Shown here piece after piece: positions 20,064 through 29,992 of a DNA stretch of 64,000 bases. Source of the DNA: Flectonema sp. DT1601 (Eukaryota; Euglenozoa; Diplonemea; Diplonemida; Diplonemidae). Each line of letters starts with the position of its first letter. Within the stretch, counting starts at the first letter, position 1. Location: assembly GCA_964019425.1 (NCBI GenBank), contig OZ025793.1, forward strand, positions 620,001 to 684,000, in the 5' to 3' direction. The position numbers and the translations under genes were made by a program. The notes beneath the pieces were generated by a model. The model had not been told where the DNA came from. It saw only the letters and a list, made by a program, of their open reading frames with translations, and made no database searches.

Positions 20064-20080
20064 GGTGATCGACGATCACC
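20064..20080. repeat. Perfect palindrome GGTGATCGACGATCACC
   Basis: Perfect 8-1-8 inverted repeat, present in units 1-4 and altered at its last position in unit 5 (region 38540-38556). Candidate dimeric protein-binding site or RNA hairpin. Confidence 0.8.
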
Positions 20081-20213
20081 TGTTTGCCTGTCCCACTATT
20101 GTGTTGGTGACGTAGTGCTTCAAAGTGACGCACCTTTTTAATTTTCTTTTCAATCACCGTGCACCCAACTGCACGATGGTGCCTCACTCTACACCACTTT
20201 ACCCAATATATCG

Positions 20214-20337
20214 ATGATCGATGCCTAACATACCAATGCGCTCTAACTGATGATGGTAACTTAATTGACTTTCGGGTTGGGAATGCAACGGTTGAAGACA
20301 TTCTGGCTCCGATATCCTTTTTGACGGTGCCTGCTAA
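20214..20337 (+). pseudogene. Copied 3' fragment of the O-fucosyltransferase-like gene (unit 2)
   Basis: Matches 15512-15633, the last ~40 codons of the O-fucosyltransferase-like gene. A 2-base length difference near the end shifts the frame, so the tail reads ISFLTVPANNIS instead of ITFDGAY. The same altered form occurs in units 2-5, while the intact gene has the other form. There is no promoter or start: a duplication passenger. Confidence 0.9.
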
Positions 20338-20833
20338 TAACATTAGCTAACACTCTGTCTTCTTATTCTTATTCTTATTCTTAGATGGCTAATCATTAGC
20401 TGCTACGTTGCAACTTATTTTTATATCTTTATCAGGGTATCGTTAAAAGTATGCGAGAAAGGAGGAGAAATGATTTTAACTTTTTTCAAAACTAGTTTTT
20501 CGATTGGGGAAGAAAAAAAAAAAAAAAAACGGAACTCTAAATGGAGACTCTGGAAGCGAAACATACATATCAGAGATAACCTAAGCCGGAGTTGAGAAGG
20601 TCGTCAACGGAAGGAATGAAAGTAATGGAAAGTTTGTACCAGTACGGCAGCAGATCTGGTTTCTGGAGACTACGTTCATTTATTTAAAACTACTAAAACA
20701 CTTTTGACAGTATTTGCTGTCACTGTATTCGATACTTACATTACGATATGTTGATTGGAATATTATTGGTGAATTCCCTTGTTGCTTTCCCTTATTATTT
20801 TCACTAAACAGTTTGCTTCTTAAAACACGAAAC

Positions 20834-23800
20834 ATGATTAAGGAAGGAATTCCACTGTTGCTGCTGTCACTCGCTCGTGGAGCTGATTGTTTTCAGAATC
20901 CCACCAGTGCTGCGTATGTCGAGAACTGGAAAACCTGCCCGACTGCTGATCAGACCGACGGGTTCAAGACGCTGTTGATCTCCTCTGCGGTAACTTATGA
21001 CGGATCACCGGGTATGAACAGCTGTAACACTCAATGTGAGATCGGGAGTCCGGTTCCGGTTTGCGACAACCAAGCAAACGCAATGCTGGTATCGCAGTGG
21101 CAGTCAGATGGAAAGAAAGTCATCTTGGAGTTCGGTGATGGCGGAATGGACGGTTCCGGTTCGCAACGGAACGGTGGCGGCAGCAGCACCACTGGCAACG
21201 ACTGCTGGGAATATTGTTTTGGAAAGGAAGGGTTTGTAGCCAAGCAACTTATTGATATCGTACTCAATCAGGGATTTGATGGAATTGACGTCGACTTCAA
21301 TTACCAGTCGTCGGATCCCCGAAAAAATGCGAAGGGACAGTTTTTCCTGCACGGCCTGACGCAGAAGCTTCTGCAACAGCTTCCTGCGGACAAGGAGCTC
21401 TCACACGGCATGTTGGCGAAGCCGTTCCCTGCACCGACCAATCCGACGACACCGTCTGGGCCTTCGATTAATCGTTGGAGAAGACCTCCTTCACGGAGAA
21501 CCCCTCCTTCACGGAGAACCCGACCTGGTAAGCCCGGCTGCGTGCCGACTCCGCCGCCACCATGCACACCTCGCCCGCCATACACACCTCGCCCGCCATA
21601 CACACCACCACCTCAGCCTCCAAAGCCAACAGCTGTGCCGACATCCGTACCAACAGCTGTGCCGACATCTGTGCCAATTGTACCGACATCCGTGCCAACA
21701 GCTGTACCAACTTCTGTGCCAATTGTACCGACATCCGTACCGACAGCTGTGCCAACATCTGTGCCAATTGTACCGACATCCGTACCGACAGCTGTGCCAA
21801 CATCTGTGCCAATTGTACCGACATCCGTACCGACAGCTGTGCCAACATCCGTACCAATTGTACCGACATCCGTGCCAACAGCTGTGCCAACATCTGTGCC
21901 AATTGTACCAACAGCTGTGCCAACTGTACCAACACCGCAGCCGGAAGGAGAAACGCCAACTCCACAACCCAGCCAGCCAACGCCAACTCCACCCGGCCAG
22001 CCAACGCCAACTCCACCCGGCCAGTCAACGCCAACTCCACCCGGCCAGTCAACACCAACTCCACCCGGCCAGCCAACTCCAACTCCACCCGGCCAGCCAA
22101 CGCCAACTCCACCCGGCCAGTCAACACCAACTCCACCCGGCCAGCCAACACCAACTCCACCCGGCCAGCCAACGCCAACTCCACCCGGCCAGTCAACACC
22201 AACTCCACCCGGCCAGCCAACTCCAACTCCACCCGGCCAGCCAACGCCAACTCCACAACCTGAAGATGGCAGTCAGCCAACGCCAACACCGCAGCCAGAA
22301 GGAGAAACGCCAACTCCACCCGGCCAGCCAACACCACAACCTGAAGAAGGCAGCCAGCCAACGCCAACACCGCAGCCAGAAGGAGAAACGCCAACTCCAC
22401 CCGGCCAGCCAACACCACAACCTGAAGATGGCAGCCAGCCAACGCCAACACCGCAGCCGGAAGGAGAATCACCAACACCGCAGCCTGAAGAAGGAGGTGG
22501 ACCAACTCCCCAGCCAGAAGGCGAATCACCAACACCGCAGCCTGAAGAAGGAGGTGGACCAACTCCCCAGCCAGAAGGCGAATCACCAACACCGCAACCT
22601 GAAGAAGGAGGTGGGCCAACTCCCCAGCCAGAAGGTGAATCACCAACACCGCAGCCTGAAGAAGGAGGTGGGCCAACTCCCCAGCCAGAAGGCGAATCAC
22701 CAACTCCGCAACCCGAAGAAGGAGGTGGGCCAACTCCGCAGCCTGAAGGAGAAGAAGGTGGCGAACCTACTCCACAACCTGAAGGAGAAGAAGGTGGCGG
22801 ACCAACTCCACAACCTGAAGGAGAAGAAGGTGGCGGACCAACTCCACAACCTGAAGGAGAAGAAGGTGGCGGACCAACTCCACAACCTGAAGGAGAAGAA
22901 GGTGGCGGACCAACTCCACAACCTGAAGGAGAAGAAGGTGGCGGACCAACTCCACAACCTGAAGGAGAAGAAGGTGGCGGACCAACTCCACAACCTGAAG
23001 GAGAAGAAGGTGGCGGACCAACTCCACAACCTGAAGGAGAAGAAGGTGGCGGACCAACTCCACAACCTGAAGGAGAAGAGGGTGGTGAATCACCAACACC
23101 GCAGCCTGAAGGAGAAGAAGGTGGCGGCGAACCTACCCCCCAACCTGATGAAGAAGGCGAAGAAGGTGGACCGACTCCGCAACCAGAAGAGGGAGGGGAA
23201 GGACCAGGAGAAGGGGGGGAAGGACCATTTCCGGGAGAAGGGGGCGAAGGAGAACAAATCAACGCCTGCGGTGAGACTATCTCGGAGTGGGGAAGTTGCA
23301 TTGCCGCACCGCACTGCTGTTCTGACGGTCTGAAGTGTTTTCAGAGAAGCGCGGGATCGGCTAGATGTGCAAAAGCTTGTGAAGGCGAGGCTTGCAGGGA
23401 ATTCGGAAGTAGCGAGCCTCCAGTGTCGGGGGGAGAGCTGGGGGAGAAGGCACCTGTTTGCGGAAATTGCGAAAGCGGGAAGAAGGGAGGTGTGTACTGT
23501 ACGAGTAGGGGAAAGGGTGCAAAGAACACGTGCAGTGCGATCCCGAAGTCGGGTACCTGTCCTGCTGGGAAGACGAAATGCTTTGGTAGTGCGAGCGAGG
23601 CGTCTAGAGCGAGAAAGTTGGTGCGGTTGGTGTTGAGAAGGGGAATTGATTCCTTTGCGAAGACGCAATTCGGAAACATGCTGCAGGGGTTATTTAATCC
23701 TGAGGTTCAGATATCGTTCAAATTCATCTGCCCGAGCAGCGCCTGTCCACAAGGGAGCTGTGGTGGTGCTTCGGTTGGAGATTCTTCGACGTGCTTGAAG

Positions 23801-24253
23801 CTTGACGGCACGGATTCGAGGAGGGCTGCTGCTCTGGAAAACGATGGGAAGGAGGAAGGAAGTGTTGTGGCTTTTGAAATCGAAGGGGGAAGCGCTGTGG
23901 GACTGGTGCGCGCTTTCAACAAGAAGCAACTTCCCGGAGTTGTAGCCATGCACGAAGAGTGGGAGATGCAGAGAGGAGCTGCAGATGATGATGAAACTGC
24001 GGTAGAAGAAGAGAAGAGCAAGAAGGAAGATGAGAGCAGCAAGGGTTTTCTTCCTATCTTGATAACAGCTGTGTCGGTGGTTGCCGGATGTGTGTTGGTG
24101 GCTGTTGCTACCGTGTTCTACAGACGGTCGAAGGCGGCTGACGATTTCGCTGCTAGTCACCAAGGTATCGACATGACCTCTCTGACAACGATGAGCCATC
24201 CTGCGGTCAACAACGAGGAGAAGAAAGACTTCGTTTCTGAGTTGCGCATTTGA
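20834..24253 (+). CDS. Array copy 2: GH18-like stalked membrane protein
   Basis: 1139 residues, ATG at 20834. Same domain order as copy 1: signal peptide, half-GH18 domain with Asn in place of the catalytic Glu, stalk, Cys-rich ectodomain, membrane helix, short tail. Outside the stalk I see no amino-acid difference from copy 1. The stalk differs by one fewer PTAVPTSVPIVPTSV unit (six PIVP) and one more PTPQPEGEEGGG unit (eight). This pattern is what recent duplication plus slippage or unequal exchange inside the minisatellite would give. Confidence 0.8.
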   Translation: MIKEGIPLLLLSLARGADCFQNPTSAAYVENWKTCPTADQTDGFKTLLISSAVTYDGSPGMNSCNTQCEIGSPVPVCDNQANAMLVSQWQSDGKKVILEFGDGGMDGSGSQRNGGGSSTTGNDCWEYCFGKEGFVAKQLIDIVLNQGFDGIDVDFNYQSSDPRKNAKGQFFLHGLTQKLLQQLPADKELSHGMLAKPFPAPTNPTTPSGPSINRWRRPPSRRTPPSRRTRPGKPGCVPTPPPPCTPRPPYTPRPPYTPPPQPPKPTAVPTSVPTAVPTSVPIVPTSVPTAVPTSVPIVPTSVPTAVPTSVPIVPTSVPTAVPTSVPIVPTSVPTAVPTSVPIVPTSVPTAVPTSVPIVPTAVPTVPTPQPEGETPTPQPSQPTPTPPGQPTPTPPGQSTPTPPGQSTPTPPGQPTPTPPGQPTPTPPGQSTPTPPGQPTPTPPGQPTPTPPGQSTPTPPGQPTPTPPGQPTPTPQPEDGSQPTPTPQPEGETPTPPGQPTPQPEEGSQPTPTPQPEGETPTPPGQPTPQPEDGSQPTPTPQPEGESPTPQPEEGGGPTPQPEGESPTPQPEEGGGPTPQPEGESPTPQPEEGGGPTPQPEGESPTPQPEEGGGPTPQPEGESPTPQPEEGGGPTPQPEGEEGGEPTPQPEGEEGGGPTPQPEGEEGGGPTPQPEGEEGGGPTPQPEGEEGGGPTPQPEGEEGGGPTPQPEGEEGGGPTPQPEGEEGGGPTPQPEGEEGGGPTPQPEGEEGGESPTPQPEGEEGGGEPTPQPDEEGEEGGPTPQPEEGGEGPGEGGEGPFPGEGGEGEQINACGETISEWGSCIAAPHCCSDGLKCFQRSAGSARCAKACEGEACREFGSSEPPVSGGELGEKAPVCGNCESGKKGGVYCTSRGKGAKNTCSAIPKSGTCPAGKTKCFGSASEASRARKLVRLVLRRGIDSFAKTQFGNMLQGLFNPEVQISFKFICPSSACPQGSCGGASVGDSSTCLKLDGTDSRRAAALENDGKEEGSVVAFEIEGGSAVGLVRAFNKKQLPGVVAMHEEWEMQRGAADDDETAVEEEKSKKEDESSKGFLPILITAVSVVAGCVLVAVATVFYRRSKAADDFAASHQGIDMTSLTTMSHPAVNNEEKKDFVSELRI

Positions 24254-25528
24254 GCAAAGCGGGACTCTAATAAAATAACTAGCAGTTTTTGAAGATGATG
24301 CGACTTTCAGGTTAGAATTCGCTAGAAAATAGAGTTCCCTTTGTTGGACAATTCCTTTTTCAACGAGTATCTTCATGCAATCAAATCAAGAAAAAAAAGA
24401 AGAAAAAAAAAGAATGTTTTATATAAAATGATGTGTTTTAATTATGATTTCCTCTCCAGTATTATATTACTAGCGGATTGCAGAAGGCCCGCTTGGCTCA
24501 TTTTGCTTCCTCTTTCGTTAATCCCTTTATAAAATTATATACCCTGAAAAGAACAGGGGAGGAATATTAGCCTGCAAGGTTTTATTTCTCAAACTCACTT
24601 CCTCACTTCCTCACCCCCTCTTACTGATGTATTGCTCTGTTAGGGTGACCGACGATCACCATGCAACCCTTTTAGTTAAATGGAAAAAGGGGAGGCCTGT
24701 CAAGCTTAATTTGTTCCCTTGCAAGGCCACTCACTCACTCGATCTTACTGACTGTTGGGGTGATCGACGATCACCTGTTTGCCTGTCCCACTATTGTGTT
24801 GGTGACGTAGTGCTTCAAAGTGACGCACCTTTTTAATTTTCTTTTCAATCACCGTGCACCCAACTGCACGATGGTGCCTCACTCTACACCACTTTACCCA
24901 ATATATCGATGATCGATGCCTAACATACCAATGCGCTCTAACTGATGATGGTAACTTAATTGACTTTCGGGTTGGGAATGCAACGGTTGAAGACATTCTG
25001 GCTCCGATATCCTTTTTGACGGTGCCTGCTAATAACATTAGCTAACACTCTGTCTTCTTATTCTTATTCTTATTCTTAGATGGCTAATCATTAGCTGCTA
25101 CGTTGCAACTTATTTTTATATCTTTATCAGGGTATCGTTAAAAGTATGCGAGAAAGGAGGAGAAATGATTTTAACTTTTTTCAAAACTAGTTTTTCGATT
25201 GGGGAAGAAAAAAAAAAAAAAAAACGGAACTCTAAATGGAGACTCTGGAAGCGAAACATACATATCAGAGATAACCTAAGCCGAAGTTGAGAAGGTCGTC
25301 AACGGAAGGAATGAAAGTAATGGAAAGTTTGTACCAGTACGGCAGCAGATCTGGTTTCTGGAGACTACGTTCATTTATTTAAAACTACTAAAACACTTTT
25401 GACAGTATTTGCTGTCACTGTATTCGATACTTACATTACGATATGTTGATTGGAATATTATTGGTGAATTCCCTTGTTGCTTTCCCTTATTATTTTCACT
25501 AAACAGTTTGCTTCTTAAAACACGAAAC
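24254..25528. other. Spacer between array copies 2 and 3
   Basis: Same content as the unit 1 spacers: AATAAA just after the stop, two palindromes, the duplication junction at about 24897-24908, the fucosyltransferase tail fragment, then the shared upstream spacer. Before copy 3 it reads CCGAAGTTG near 25281 where copies 1, 2 and 4 have CCGGAGTTG. Confidence 0.7.
24909..25032 (+). pseudogene. Copied 3' fragment of the O-fucosyltransferase-like gene (unit 3)
   Basis: Same frame-shifted fragment as in unit 2; non-functional duplication passenger. Confidence 0.9.
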
Positions 25529-28500
25529 ATGATTAAGGAAGGAATTCCACTGTTGCTGCTGTCACTCGCTCGTGGAGCTGATTGTTTTCAGAATCCCACC
25601 AGTGCTGCGTATGTCGAGAACTGGAAAACCTGCCCGACTGCTGATCAGACCGACGGGTTCAAGACGCTGTTGATCTCCTCTGCGGTAACTTATGACGGAT
25701 CACCGGGTATGAACAGCTGTAACACTCAATGTGAGATCGGGAGTCCGGTTCCGGTTTGCGACAACCAAGCAAACGCAATGCTGGTATCGCAGTGGCAGTC
25801 AGATGGAAAGAAAGTCATCTTGGAGTTCGGTGATGGCGGAATGGACGGTTCCGGTTCGCAACGGAACGGTGGCGGCAGCAGCACCACTGGCAACGACTGC
25901 TGGGAATATTGTTTTGGAAAGGAAGGGTTTGTAGCCAAGCAACTTATTGATATCGTACTCAATCAGGGATTTGATGGAATTGACGTCGACTTCAATTACC
26001 AGTCGTCGGATCCCCGAAAAAATGCGAAGGGACAGTTTTTCCTGCACGGCCTGACGCAGAAGCTTCTGCAACAGCTTCCTGCGGACAAGGAGCTCTCACA
26101 CGGCATGTTGGCGAAGCCGTTCCCTGCACCGACCAATCCGACGACACCGTCTGGGCCTTCGATTAATCGTTGGAGAAGACCTCCTTCACGGAGAACCCCT
26201 CCTTCACGGAGAACCCGACCTGGTAAGCCCGGCTGCGTGCCGACTCCGCCGCCACCATGCACACCTCGCCCGCCATACACACCTCGCCCGCCATACACAC
26301 CACCACCTCAGCCTCCAAAGCCAACAGCTGTGCCGACATCTGTGCCAATTGTACCGACATCCGTGCCAACAGCTGTACCAACTTCTGTGCCAATTGTACC
26401 GACATCCGTACCGACAGCTGTGCCAACATCTGTGCCAATTGTACCGACATCCGTACCGACAGCTGTGCCAACATCTGTGCCAATTGTACCGACATCCGTA
26501 CCGACAGCTGTGCCAACATCCGTACCAATTGTACCGACATCCGTGCCAACAGCTGTGCCAACATCTGTGCCAATTGTACCAACAGCTGTGCCAACTGTAC
26601 CAACACCGCAGCCGGAAGGAGAAACGCCAACTCCACAACCCAGCCAGCCAACGCCAACTCCACCCGGCCAGCCAACGCCAACTCCACCCGGCCAGTCAAC
26701 GCCAACTCCACCCGGCCAGTCAACACCAACTCCACCCGGCCAGCCAACTCCAACTCCACCCGGCCAGCCAACGCCAACTCCACCCGGCCAGTCAACACCA
26801 ACTCCACCCGGCCAGCCAACACCAACTCCACCCGGCCAGCCAACGCCAACTCCACCCGGCCAGTCAACACCAACTCCACCCGGCCAGCCAACGCCAACTC
26901 CACAACCTGAAGATGGCAGTCAGCCAACGCCAACACCGCAGCCAGAAGGAGAAACGCCAACTCCACCCGGCCAGCCAACACCACAACCTGAAGATGGCAG
27001 CCAGCCAACGCCAACACCGCAGCCGGAAGGAGAATCACCAACACCGCAGCCTGAAGAAGGAGGTGGACCAACTCCCCAGCCAGAAGGCGAATCACCAACA
27101 CCGCAGCCTGAAGAAGGAGGTGGACCAACTCCCCAGCCAGAAGGCGAATCACCAACACCGCAACCTGAAGAAGGAGGTGGGCCAACTCCCCAGCCAGAAG
27201 GTGAATCACCAACACCGCAGCCTGAAGAAGGAGGTGGGCCAACTCCCCAGCCAGAAGGCGAATCACCAACTCCGCAACCCGAAGAAGGAGGTAGGCCAAC
27301 TCCGCAGCCTGAAGGAGAAGAAGGTGGCGAACCTACTCCACAACCTGAAGGAGAAGAAGGTGGCGGACCAACTCCACAACCTGAAGGAGAAGAAGGTGGC
27401 GGACCAACTCCACAACCTGAAGGAGAAGAAGGTGGCGGACCAACTCCACAACCTGAAGGAGAAGAAGGTGGCGGACCAACTCCACAACCTGAAGGAGAAG
27501 AAGGTGGCGGACCAACTCCACAACCTGAAGGAGAAGAGGGTGGTGAATCACCAACACCGCAGCCTGAAGGAGAAGAAGGTGGCGGCGAACCTACCCCCCA
27601 ACCTGATGAAGAAGGCGAAGAAGGTGGACCGACTCCGCAACCAGAAGAGGGAGGGGAAGGACCAGGAGAAGGGGGGGAAGGACCATTTCCGGGAGAAGGG
27701 GGCGAAGGAGAACAAATCAACGCCTGCGGTGAGACTATCTCGGAGTGGGGAAGTTGCATTGCCGCACCGCACTGCTGTTCTGACGGTCTGAAGTGTTTTC
27801 AGAGAAGCGCGGGATCGGCTAGATGTGCAAAAGCTTGTGAAGGCGAGGCTTGCAGGGAATTCGGAAGTAGCGAGCCTCCAGTGTCGGGGGGAGAGCTGGG
27901 GGAGAAGGCACCTGTTTGCGGAAATTGCGAAAGCGGGAAGAAGGGAGGTGTGTACTGTACGAGTAGGGGAAAGGGTGCAAAGAACACGTGCAGTGCGATC
28001 CCGAAGTCGGGTACCTGTCCTGCTGGGAAGACGAAATGCTTTGGTAGTGCGAGCGAGGCGTCTAGAGCGAGAAAGTTGGTGCGGTTGGTGTTGAGAAGGG
28101 GAATTGATTCCTTTGCGAAGACGCAATTCGGAAACATGCTGCAGGGGTTATTTAATCCTGAGGTTCAGATATCGTTCAAATTCATCTGCCCGAGCAGCGC
28201 CTGTCCACAAGGGAGCTGTGGTGGTGCTTCGGTTGGAGATTCTTCGACGTGCTTGAAGCTTGACGGCACGGATTCGAGGAGGGCTGCTGCTCTGGAAAAC
28301 GATGGGAAGGAGGAAGGAAGTGTTGTGGCTTTTGAAATCGAAGGGGGAAGCGCTGTGGGACTGGTGCGCGCTTTCAACAAGAAGCAACTTCCCGGAGTTG
28401 TAGCCATGCACGAAGAGTGGGAGATGCAGAGAGGAGCTGCAGATGATGATGAAACTGCGGTAGAAGAAGAGAAGAGCAAGAAGGAAGATGAGAGCAGCAA

Positions 28501-28711
28501 GGGTTTTCTTCCTATCTTGATAACAGCTGTGTCGGTGGTTGCCGGATGTGTGTTGGTGGCTGTTGCTACCGTGTTCTACAGACGGTCGAAGGCGGCTGAC
28601 GATTTCGCTGCTAGTCACCAAGGTATCGACATGACCTCTCTGACAACGATGAGCCATCCTGCGGTCAACAACGAGGAGAAGAAAGACTTCGTTTCTGAGT
28701 TGCGCATTTGA
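25529..28711 (+). CDS. Array copy 3: GH18-like stalked membrane protein, shortest stalk
   Basis: 1060 residues, ATG at 25529. Domain order as in copy 1. The stalk is the shortest of the five: it lacks the extra leading PTAVPTSV, has six PIVP, one fewer pair of PTPTPPGQ units, one fewer PTPQPEGETPTPPGQ block, and only five PTPQPEGEEGGG units. One stalk residue differs (EEGGRPTPQ where other copies have EEGGGPTPQ). N-terminal and Cys-rich domains match copies 1 and 2. Confidence 0.8.
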   Translation: MIKEGIPLLLLSLARGADCFQNPTSAAYVENWKTCPTADQTDGFKTLLISSAVTYDGSPGMNSCNTQCEIGSPVPVCDNQANAMLVSQWQSDGKKVILEFGDGGMDGSGSQRNGGGSSTTGNDCWEYCFGKEGFVAKQLIDIVLNQGFDGIDVDFNYQSSDPRKNAKGQFFLHGLTQKLLQQLPADKELSHGMLAKPFPAPTNPTTPSGPSINRWRRPPSRRTPPSRRTRPGKPGCVPTPPPPCTPRPPYTPRPPYTPPPQPPKPTAVPTSVPIVPTSVPTAVPTSVPIVPTSVPTAVPTSVPIVPTSVPTAVPTSVPIVPTSVPTAVPTSVPIVPTSVPTAVPTSVPIVPTAVPTVPTPQPEGETPTPQPSQPTPTPPGQPTPTPPGQSTPTPPGQSTPTPPGQPTPTPPGQPTPTPPGQSTPTPPGQPTPTPPGQPTPTPPGQSTPTPPGQPTPTPQPEDGSQPTPTPQPEGETPTPPGQPTPQPEDGSQPTPTPQPEGESPTPQPEEGGGPTPQPEGESPTPQPEEGGGPTPQPEGESPTPQPEEGGGPTPQPEGESPTPQPEEGGGPTPQPEGESPTPQPEEGGRPTPQPEGEEGGEPTPQPEGEEGGGPTPQPEGEEGGGPTPQPEGEEGGGPTPQPEGEEGGGPTPQPEGEEGGGPTPQPEGEEGGESPTPQPEGEEGGGEPTPQPDEEGEEGGPTPQPEEGGEGPGEGGEGPFPGEGGEGEQINACGETISEWGSCIAAPHCCSDGLKCFQRSAGSARCAKACEGEACREFGSSEPPVSGGELGEKAPVCGNCESGKKGGVYCTSRGKGAKNTCSAIPKSGTCPAGKTKCFGSASEASRARKLVRLVLRRGIDSFAKTQFGNMLQGLFNPEVQISFKFICPSSACPQGSCGGASVGDSSTCLKLDGTDSRRAAALENDGKEEGSVVAFEIEGGSAVGLVRAFNKKQLPGVVAMHEEWEMQRGAADDDETAVEEEKSKKEDESSKGFLPILITAVSVVAGCVLVAVATVFYRRSKAADDFAASHQGIDMTSLTTMSHPAVNNEEKKDFVSELRI

Positions 28712-29992
28712 GCAAAGCGGGACTCTAATAAAATAACTAGCAGTTTTTGAAGATGATGCGACTTTCAGGTTAGAATTCGCTAGAAAATAGAGTTCCCTTT
28801 GTTGGACAATTCCTTTTTCAACGAGTATCTTCATGCAATCAAATCAAGAAAAAAAAGAAGAAAAAAAAAGAATGTTTTATATAAAATGATGTGTTTTAAT
28901 TATGATTTCCTCTCCAGTATTATATTACTAGCGGATTGCAGAAGGCCCGCTTGGCTCATTTTGCTTCCTCTTTCGTTAATCCCTTTATAAAATTATATAC
29001 CCTGAAAAGAACAGGGGAGGAATATTAGCCTGCAAGGTTTTATTTCTCAAACTCACTTCCTCACTTCCTCACCCCCTCTTACTGATGTATTGCTCTGTTA
29101 GGGTGACCGACGATCACCATGCAACCCTTTTAGTTAAATGGAAAAAGGGGAGGCCTGTCAAGCTTAATTTGTTCCCTTGCAAGGCCACTCACTCACTCGA
29201 TCTTACTGACTGTTGGGGTGATCGACGATCACCTGTTTGCCTGTCCCACTATTGTGTTGGTGACGTAGTGCTTCAAAGTGACGCACCTTTTTAATTTTCT
29301 TTTCAATCACCGTGCACCCAACTGCACGATGGTGCCTCACTCTACACCACTTTACCCAATATATCGATGATCGATGCCTAACATACCAATGCGCTCTAAC
29401 TGATGATGGTAACTTAATTGACTTTCGGGTTGGGAATGCAACGGTTGAAGACATTCTGGCTCCGATATCCTTTTTGACGGTGCCTGCTAATAACATTAGC
29501 TAACACTCTGTCTTCTTATTCTTATTCTTATTCTTATTCTTAGATGGCTAATCATTAGCTGCTACGTTGCAACTTATTTTTATATCTTTATCAGGGTATC
29601 GTTAAAAGTATGCGAGAAAGGAGGAGAAATGATTTTAACTTTTTTCAAAACTAGTTTTTCGATTGGGGAAGAAAAAAAAAAAAAAAAACGGAACTCTAAA
29701 TGGAGACTCTGGAAGCGAAACATACATATCAGAGATAACCTAAGCCGGAGTTGAGAAGGTCGTCAACGGAAGGAATGAAAGTAATGGAAAGTTTGTACCA
29801 GTACGGCAGCAGATCTGGTTTCTGGAGACTACGTTCATTTATTTAAAACTACTAAAACACTTTTGACAGTATTTGCTGTCACTGTATTCGATACTTACAT
29901 TACGATATGTTGATTGGAATATTATTGGTGAATTCCCTTGTTGCTTTCCCTTATTATTTTCACTAAACAGTTTGCTTCTTAAAACACGAAAC
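28712..29992. other. Spacer between array copies 3 and 4
   Basis: As in the other units, with one extra TTATTC unit in the microsatellite before the upstream spacer (near 29513-29541), a length shared with the spacer before copy 5. Confidence 0.7.
29367..29490 (+). pseudogene. Copied 3' fragment of the O-fucosyltransferase-like gene (unit 4)
   Basis: Same frame-shifted fragment as in unit 2. Confidence 0.9.

Larger units (their letters stand above)
19559..20213. other. Downstream spacer of array unit 1
   Basis: Non-coding, repeated after every array gene. Contains AATAAA at 19574-19579 (probable poly(A) signal just after the stop), an A-rich patch, and a degenerate direct repeat of about 115 bases whose two halves each end in a palindrome (19949-19965 and 20064-20080). 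Ends at the duplication junction. Confidence 0.7.
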
